A DNA stretch of 64,000 bases, taken from the NCBI RefSeq assembly GCF_003602005.1, contig NZ_QZWD01000011.1:62001-126000 (forward strand). The letters run 5' to 3'. This document shows, piece after piece, positions 58,950 through 64,000 of the stretch. This stretch comes from Salinisphaera sp. Q1T1-3. GTDB lineage: Bacteria; Pseudomonadota; Gammaproteobacteria; Nevskiales; Salinisphaeraceae. Position numbers and translations under genes: made by a program. How positions within the stretch are numbered: position 1 is the stretch's first letter; the number at the start of each line of letters is the position of its first letter. The notes under the pieces are model-generated. The model ran no database searches. It saw only the letters and a program-made list of their open reading frames with translations, and was not told the DNA's origin.

Positions 58950-60314
58950 ATGCACAGCCCGGGGGCCGATCGACAGACCATTGCCGCACTGGCCAGTGCC
59001 CCCGGCCAGGCCGGGGTGGCGGTGGTGCGGGTTTCGGGGCCGGCAGTCAGGGCGATCGCCGGTGCCCTGCTTGGCCGCTGCCCGCCGCCGCGGCGGGCCG
59101 AGCTGGCGTATTTCCGCGACGCCGCAGGCCAGACCATCGACCAGGGGCTGGCGTTGTATTTCGCCGGCCCGGCCTCGTTCACCGGCGAAGATGTGCTCGA
59201 GTTGCATGGCCATGGCTCGCCGGTGTTGGTCGATCTGTTGCTGGCCCGGCTGGTTGAGCTCGGTGCCCGGCTCGCCGGGCCCGGTGAATTTTCGCAGCGG
59301 GCTTTTCTCAACGACAAGCTCAGTCTGGATCAGGCCGAGGCGATCGCCGATGCGATTGCCGCCGGCAGTACCGTGGCGGCACGAGCGGCCATGCGGTCGC
59401 TGGAAGGTGTCTTCGCCCGCGAGGTCGATGCGCTGGTCGGCGCGCTCACGGCCCTGCGTGTCTATACCGAAGCCGCCATCGATTTTCCGGACGAGGAAGA
59501 CGTCGATTTTCTTGCCGATGGCCAGATTCTCGGACGGCTCGATGCATTGCGGGACCATCTGGCCGCGCTACGCGACCAGGCCGGTCAGGGCGCCGGTTTT
59601 CGCGACGGTCTGCGTCTGGTCATTCTCGGCCGGCCCAATGTCGGCAAATCGAGCCTGCTGAACCGGCTCGCGCGCCGCGACACCGCGATCGTCACCGCCA
59701 TTGCCGGCACCACGCGTGACGTCCTCTCCGAGCGGCTGTCGATCGATGGCCTGCCCCTCACGCTCGTGGATACGGCCGGACTGCGCGAGACCGACGACCC
59801 GGTCGAAGCCGAAGGCGTGCGCCGGGCCCGGGCCGAAATCGCCGGCGCCGATCGGGCCCTGCTCGTTCTAGACGACGCCGCCGGTCTCACGTCCGAAGAC
59901 GCCGCGCTGCTGGCCGAGCTGGAAACAAGCGTCGGCGTCACGCTCATCGCCAACAAGATCGATCTATCCGGTGCCTCCGCCGGGCCGTGTCAACTCGCCG
60001 GTCGCGAGGCACTGCGCGTGGCCGCGATCGACGGTCGCGGTTTCGACGAGCTGGCCACCCATCTCAAACGGCTCGCCGGGGTCGATGCGAGCGGCGAGCC
60101 CGCCTTCGTGGCCCGGCGTCGCCATCTGGTGGCGCTGGATGCCGCGGCCACGGCACTGGAAGCCGCTCGCGAGCGGCTGGTCGTCGAGGCAGCCGGCGAC
60201 CTGGTGGCCGAGGAACTGCGACAGGCTCAGAACGCGCTCGGCGAAATCACCGGCCGCGTATCGAGCGACGACCTGCTCGGCGAGATCTTCTCGAGCTTCT
60301 GTATCGGCAAATAG
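58950..60314 (+). CDS. mnmE: tRNA modification GTPase MnmE
   Basis: This 454-residue protein partners MnmG to install the (c)mnm5 group on wobble uridine. It has an N-terminal tetrahydrofolate-binding domain (TIAALASAPGQAGVAVVRVS) and a helical domain containing the G domain: G1 ILGRPNVGKSSLLN, G2 AIAGTTRDVL, G3 LVDTAGLRETDD, G4 IANKID. It ends with the C-terminal catalytic FCIGK. It closes the rpmH-rnpA-yidC-mnmE run; mnmG does not follow. Confidence 0.97.
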   Translation: MHSPGADRQTIAALASAPGQAGVAVVRVSGPAVRAIAGALLGRCPPPRRAELAYFRDAAGQTIDQGLALYFAGPASFTGEDVLELHGHGSPVLVDLLLARLVELGARLAGPGEFSQRAFLNDKLSLDQAEAIADAIAAGSTVAARAAMRSLEGVFAREVDALVGALTALRVYTEAAIDFPDEEDVDFLADGQILGRLDALRDHLAALRDQAGQGAGFRDGLRLVILGRPNVGKSSLLNRLARRDTAIVTAIAGTTRDVLSERLSIDGLPLTLVDTAGLRETDDPVEAEGVRRARAEIAGADRALLVLDDAAGLTSEDAALLAELETSVGVTLIANKIDLSGASAGPCQLAGREALRVAAIDGRGFDELATHLKRLAGVDASGEPAFVARRRHLVALDAAATALEAARERLVVEAAGDLVAEELRQAQNALGEITGRVSSDDLLGEIFSSFCIGK

Positions 60315-60321
60315 ATCGCGC

Positions 60322-61155
60322 TCAGCGTGCCGGGCAGCGATGGCTCGCCGGTACCGACTGCGCCGGGTCGGGATCGTTGCCGAGCGCATAGAGCGTCGAC
60401 CAGTACTTGCCGGTCAGATAGATTCGGTGGCCCGCCGTGTCGTAGGCGATGCCGTTGAGCACGTCGGCGCCTGCCGGTTGTTCGGCGCTCAGTGCGCCGG
60501 CATCCAAGCCGCCGACGACGCGGCCCGTGCTCGGATCGATCACGACGATGCGATCGGTCTGCCAGACATTGGCCCAGATCAGGCCGTGAATGACTTCCAG
60601 TTCATTGAGCCGGGCCAGCGGGCGGTCGTCGTCGGTGACCGTGATCTGACGCCGGACCTTGAAAGTTTCCGGATCGCGAAAACGCAGCGTCGCGCTGCCG
60701 TTGCTCATCGCCAGCGTATCGCCGCATCGGGCCAGGCCCCAGCCCTCGCCCTGATACGACAGATGACCGGCCGGCGCCAGCGTCCGCGCATCGTAGAGGA
60801 ACACCATGCCGGCCTTCCAGGTGAGTTGATACAGGCGTTGGTCGTATCGAGCCAGCCCCTCGCCGAAATAGAGCCCGGACAGCACGTGCTGTGCCCGAAC
60901 CCGGCCACTGTGCAGATCGACCCGTCGCAGCGTGGACACCCCGTATTGGCCGGTACTCTCGTACAGGGCGCCGTGCCAGATCAAAAGCCCCTGCGTGAAG
61001 GCATCGGGATCATGCGGATAGCGCGCCACCACGTCAGCCGTGGGCGCCGCCAGGGCCGCGTTCGCGCCCAGTGACAGCAACAGAAATAACAAGCCGACGA
61101 ACGGCGTGCGAACGCCGGTAAAAAGCGCGCGTTTCGGATTACACTGGGAATTCAC
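60322..61155 (-). CDS. Glutaminyl-peptide cyclotransferase (plant/bacterial type)
   Basis: This roughly 277-residue exported protein has a signal sequence (TPFVGLLFLLLSLGANAALA). The glutamine cyclotransferase five-bladed propeller starts at DVVARYPHDPDAFTQGLLIW and includes YESTGQYGVSTLRRVDL, LYQLTWKAGMVFLYD, LNELEVIHGLIWANVW and VLNGIAYDTAGHRIYLTGKYW. It cyclises N-terminal Gln to pyroglutamate in the periplasm. A GTG start at 61155 is preferred because the longer frame runs into the divergent gene, but the start is not certain. Confidence 0.88.
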   Translation of the reverse strand: MNSQCNPKRALFTGVRTPFVGLLFLLLSLGANAALAAPTADVVARYPHDPDAFTQGLLIWHGALYESTGQYGVSTLRRVDLHSGRVRAQHVLSGLYFGEGLARYDQRLYQLTWKAGMVFLYDARTLAPAGHLSYQGEGWGLARCGDTLAMSNGSATLRFRDPETFKVRRQITVTDDDRPLARLNELEVIHGLIWANVWQTDRIVVIDPSTGRVVGGLDAGALSAEQPAGADVLNGIAYDTAGHRIYLTGKYWSTLYALGNDPDPAQSVPASHRCPAR

Positions 61156-61177
61156 GATCCCATCCGATAGGACATCG

Positions 61178-62044
61178 ATGGCCGAATCATCGCAGAACAA
61201 CCGCGCGACCGGACAGAACACCGATGACAACGATCTCGACCACCACCAGCGGCGCGATGCGCGACGCCGCGAGGCGCCCAGTGCGGCCGTGGTCTACGAG
61301 GCCATCCGGGCCGAGGCCGAATCCGAACTGACCCGGCCCCTGCCCGGATTGGCCTGGTCCGGGCTCGCGGCCGGGCTGGCGATGGGCTTTTCCTTCGTGG
61401 CCCAGGCGCTCTTGCAGACCTATTCGCCCGAAATGAGCTGGGAACGCATCATTTCGAGCCTCGGTTATGCCATGGGATTTCTGTTCGTGATCCTCGGGCG
61501 ACAGCAGCTGTTCACCGAAAACACCCTGACGCCGGTGCTCGAAGTGCTGCGTTCGAAAAAGCGTGAAACGCTGATCCGCACGCTCAATCTGTGGGGCGTG
61601 GTGCTGGCAGCCAATATCCTCGGCACGGCGATCTTCGCCGCCGCCCTGGCCTATGGCCATGTACTGGAGGAGACCATCACACCGGCGCTCTGGCATATCG
61701 CCGACTCGGAATATGCTGCCTCGTTCGGGGAAACACTGATCCGTGCCGTCTTCGCCGGCTGGCTCGTGGCTCTGATGCTCTGGCTGCTGCCGTTTGCCGA
61801 AACGGCCCGCGTCGGGGTGATCATCCTGGTCACTTTCCTCATCGGCCTGGCGCATTTTCCGCACATCATCGCCGGCTCGGTGGCTGCACTCTATGGCGTG
61901 TTCGAAGGCAGCTACACCCTCTGGGCGTATATCGGTCAGTTCTTCGTACCCACGCTCATCGGCAACATCATCGGCGGTGTGCTCATGGTCGCCGTCATCA
62001 ATTATGCCCAGGTCGCCTATAGCGATACGGCCTCGGAAAGCTGA
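61178..62044 (+). CDS. Formate/nitrite-transporter-family membrane protein (YfdC-like)
   Basis: This 288-residue protein has a ~60-residue charged cytoplasmic N-terminus (HHQRRDARRREAPSAAVVYE) followed by six membrane helices of the FNT fold. Conserved parts are LAGLAMGFSFVAQALLQ, MGFLFVILGRQQLFTENTLT, LWGVVLAANILGTAIFA and IGNIIGGVLMVAVINYAQV. The substrate of YfdC-type members is unknown. ATG 61178 has an AGGA sequence five bases upstream. It is divergent from the cyclotransferase gene and 70 bp ahead of the CsbD gene. Confidence 0.86.
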   Translation: MAESSQNNRATGQNTDDNDLDHHQRRDARRREAPSAAVVYEAIRAEAESELTRPLPGLAWSGLAAGLAMGFSFVAQALLQTYSPEMSWERIISSLGYAMGFLFVILGRQQLFTENTLTPVLEVLRSKKRETLIRTLNLWGVVLAANILGTAIFAAALAYGHVLEETITPALWHIADSEYAASFGETLIRAVFAGWLVALMLWLLPFAETARVGVIILVTFLIGLAHFPHIIAGSVAALYGVFEGSYTLWAYIGQFFVPTLIGNIIGGVLMVAVINYAQVAYSDTASES

Positions 62045-62114
62045 ATCAAGGCTGACCGCGCAGCGTGCGGTTTTGTTATATGCTCGCAAGACGATTTATC
62101 GCCGGAGTATTCAA

Positions 62115-62324
62115 ATGGTCGAAGGAACGGATGACAAATGGGAAGGCCGCTGGGATCGCCTGCGTGGCAAGGCGCGTGAGCATTTCGGCAAGCTGACCGA
62201 CGACGATCTGGAACAGGCCAAGGGCAAGCGCGAGAATCTGGTCGGCCGTATCCAGGAAAAGTACGGCGAGACACGGGAAACCGTGGAACTCTGGCTCAAG
62301 GAGTTCGAACAGAAGCATCTCTGA
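62115..62324 (+). CDS. CsbD-family stress protein
   Basis: This 69-residue highly charged helical protein reads MVEGTDDKWEGRWDRLRGKA ... REHFGKLTDDDLEQAKGKRE, the CsbD pattern of two amphipathic helices with W-x-x-x-R-G-K and L-T-D-D-D motifs. It ends LWLKEFEQKHL. CsbD proteins are induced in general stress responses in many bacteria; their mechanism is unknown. An intrinsic terminator follows. Confidence 0.88.
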   Translation: MVEGTDDKWEGRWDRLRGKAREHFGKLTDDDLEQAKGKRENLVGRIQEKYGETRETVELWLKEFEQKHL

Positions 62325-62349
62325 TGCGCTCGAGCCATATGAAACATCG

Positions 62350-62378
62350 GGCCGGCGGATTCTCCGCCGGCCTTTTTT
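62350..62378 (+). terminator. Intrinsic terminator after the CsbD gene
   Basis: GGCCGGCGGA-TTC-TCCGCCGGCC, ten paired bases, followed by TTTTTT. In the remaining 276 bp up to aceE I see no gene or named site. Confidence 0.9.
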
Positions 62379-62654
62379 ATGCCCGCCGTCCCGCCACGCG
62401 GGCGCGTCGCCGGCCCCGATCGGGTGCCGATAGATTGCGCGCCAGCATGTTCGAGCCGAGTATGGCAATCTGTCAGGCCCGTCGTACTTGGCCGCCGTGG
62501 CCCGGGTCCGACCAGAAAATGGCATCGTCGCCTGCCCCGCTCGCCCGTCATGACGGCGTCACTCGGCCAGTGGTCGAGTTGTCGCGTTTCAGTCGCGAAG
62601 CGTAATATCGGCGGCGATCAACGATCCCGAAATGCTTTGTCGAAGGAGCATCCT

Positions 62655-64000
62655 ATGGCTCAAGCGAGCGCCCATCCCGAGCACGTTGGCGACGTGAGTG
62701 ACGTCGACGCCCAAGAATCCGCCGAATGGCGCGACGCGCTCGATGCCGTCATCGAGCGAGAGGGCCCGGAGCGCGCCCACTTTTTGCTGGAGATGCTCAT
62801 CGACCGGTCGCGTCGGACCGGCGCCCAGATCCCGTATTCGCTGAATACGGCCTATGTGAACACGATCCCGCCGCACATGGAGGCCAAGAGCCCCGGCGAC
62901 CCGGCGATCGAATGGCGGATCCGCTCGATCATCCGCTGGAACGCCATGGCCATGGTCGTCCAGGCCAACCGGCATCACGCCGGTGTGGGCGGGCACATCG
63001 CCAGCTTCGCCTCCGCGGCCACGCTTTATGAAGTCGGCTTCAACCATTTCTTCCATGCGCCCAGCGAGGAGCACGGCGGCGATCTGGTCTTCTTCCAGGG
63101 CCATTCCGCGCCGGGCATGTATGCCCGCAGCTATCTCGAAGGCCGCCTGACCGAGGACCAGCTCCTCAACTTCCGCGCCGAGTCCACCGGCAAGGGCCTG
63201 TCGAGCTATCCGCACGCCTGGCTCATGCCGGACTACTGGCAGTTCGCCACGGTTTCGATGGGCATCGGTCCCATCAACGCGATCTACCAGGCGCGCTTCA
63301 TGCGCTACATGGAAAACCGCGGCATCCAGAACACCGAAGGCCGCCATGTCTGGTGTTACTGCGGCGACGGCGAAATGGACGAGCCCGAGTCCAAGGGCGC
63401 CATCGGCATGGCCGCCCGCGAGAACCTCGACAACCTCATCTTCGTGGTCAACTGCAACCTGCAGCGCCTGGACGGCCCGGTGCGCGGTGATGCCAAGATC
63501 GTCGACGAGCTGGAAGGCTTCTTCCGTGGTGCCGGCTGGAACGTCATCAAGGTGCTCTGGGGTTCGCTCTGGGACGGCCTGCTGGCCCAGGACCACGAGG
63601 GCAAGCTCGTCGAGCTGATGAACGAGACCGTCGACGGTGAATACCAGGCCTACAAGGCCCGGGGCGGCAAGTACACGCGCGAGCAGTTCTTCGGCAAGTA
63701 CGAAGAGACCAAGAACATGGTGGCTTCGATGTCCGACGAGGACATCAGCCGGCTCAACCGCGGCGGGCACGACCCGCACAAGATCTATGCGGCCTATCAT
63801 CAGGCCGTGAACCAGGACAACGGCAAGCCGACCGTCATCCTGGCCAAGACGGTCAAGGGCTATGGCATGGGTGAGGCTGGCGAAGGCCAGAACATCACCC
63901 ACCAGCAGAAGAAGATGGCCGAGGACGCGCTCAAGGAATTCCGGGATCGGTTCGAGATTCCGATTTCCGACGACAAGATCGCGGATGCGCCCTTCTACAA
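62655..64000 (+). CDS. aceE: Pyruvate dehydrogenase E1 component, homodimeric type (cut by window end)
   Basis: 448 codons are visible of a protein normally about 890 residues. It is the thiamine-diphosphate enzyme that decarboxylates pyruvate and feeds acetyl groups to AceF. Visible landmarks are IPYSLNTAYVNTIPPH, WRIRSIIRWNAMAMVVQAN, HHAGVGGHIASFASAATLYE, FFQGHSAPGMYARSYLEGRL, the ThDP motif CGDGEMDEPESKGAI ... NLIFVVNCNLQRLDGPV and AKTVKGYGMG. GAAGGAG lies seven bases before the ATG. Confidence 0.96.
   Translation, partial: MAQASAHPEHVGDVSDVDAQESAEWRDALDAVIEREGPERAHFLLEMLIDRSRRTGAQIPYSLNTAYVNTIPPHMEAKSPGDPAIEWRIRSIIRWNAMAMVVQANRHHAGVGGHIASFASAATLYEVGFNHFFHAPSEEHGGDLVFFQGHSAPGMYARSYLEGRLTEDQLLNFRAESTGKGLSSYPHAWLMPDYWQFATVSMGIGPINAIYQARFMRYMENRGIQNTEGRHVWCYCGDGEMDEPESKGAIGMAARENLDNLIFVVNCNLQRLDGPVRGDAKIVDELEGFFRGAGWNVIKVLWGSLWDGLLAQDHEGKLVELMNETVDGEYQAYKARGGKYTREQFFGKYEETKNMVASMSDEDISRLNRGGHDPHKIYAAYHQAVNQDNGKPTVILAKTVKGYGMGEAGEGQNITHQQKKMAEDALKEFRDRFEIPISDDKIADAPFY

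Overview
The window is chromosomal DNA from a high-GC gammaproteobacterium. Evidence includes the rpmH-rnpA-yidC-mnmE / dnaA-dnaN-recF-gyrB origin block, glyQ-glyS, glnA-ntrBC, tamA-tamB, polA-engB and a homodimeric-type aceE. The gene mix would fit a Salinisphaera-like or Xanthomonadales/Chromatiales-like lineage, but genus is an inference. No rRNA, tRNA, CRISPR array or intact transposase was seen.

Layout. 1-1077: N-terminal part of a multi-PAS sensor (minus strand). 1.6-5.7 kb: an envelope-lipid cluster (CDP-alcohol phosphatidyltransferase, FkbM methyltransferase, flippase-like membrane protein, sulfatase-fold membrane enzyme), then an IS481-type transposase relic. 5.9-12.3 kb: metabolic genes, including an MtfA-like protein that has lost its zinc motif. 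12.4-15.3 kb: a decaying patch (GST, MerR and CMD-family pseudogenes around intact mtnC) with two kinds of MITE-like element. 15.3-19.2 kb: manC-manB-mtnA. 19.3-25 kb: dsbA, engB and polA. 25-31 kb: lysA-lptM, formaldehyde detoxification (adhC-fghA), an esterase and a DedA protein. 31.5-37.2 kb: tamA-tamB. 37.4-46.2 kb: an FAD oxidoreductase, an S9 peptidase, an NRDE protein and glnA-DUF4124-ntrBC. 46.4-50 kb: glyQ-glyS-gmhB. 50-60.3 kb: the origin region. 60.3-64 kb: glutamine cyclotransferase, FNT-type transporter, CsbD protein and aceE (cut by the window end).

The most striking feature lies between engB and polA (about 20874-22039). It is a tandem array of six related small-RNA genes on the minus strand. 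Each has its own sigma-E-like promoter (GGAACT(T/C), exactly 16 nt, TCTNA), four predicted hairpins, and its own intrinsic terminator. The loops of hairpins 2-4 carry CUCCC/CCCCC, i.e. anti-Shine-Dalgarno-like motifs. This is the locus that holds single-copy Spot 42 (enterics), ErsA (Pseudomonas) and sX13 (Xanthomonas). An expanded, apparently envelope-stress-driven family here is, as far as I know, undescribed.

A second theme is a dispersed non-coding element (about 170-310 bp, one about 600 bp) with GGGC(C/G)TGTTGA inverted ends. There are at least nine copies or relics. It tends to sit at CTAG/CTAA sites that are stop codons of host genes, and one copy interrupts a GST gene. A different 273-bp element with perfect 31-bp inverted repeats and a TTAG duplication truncates the merR gene.
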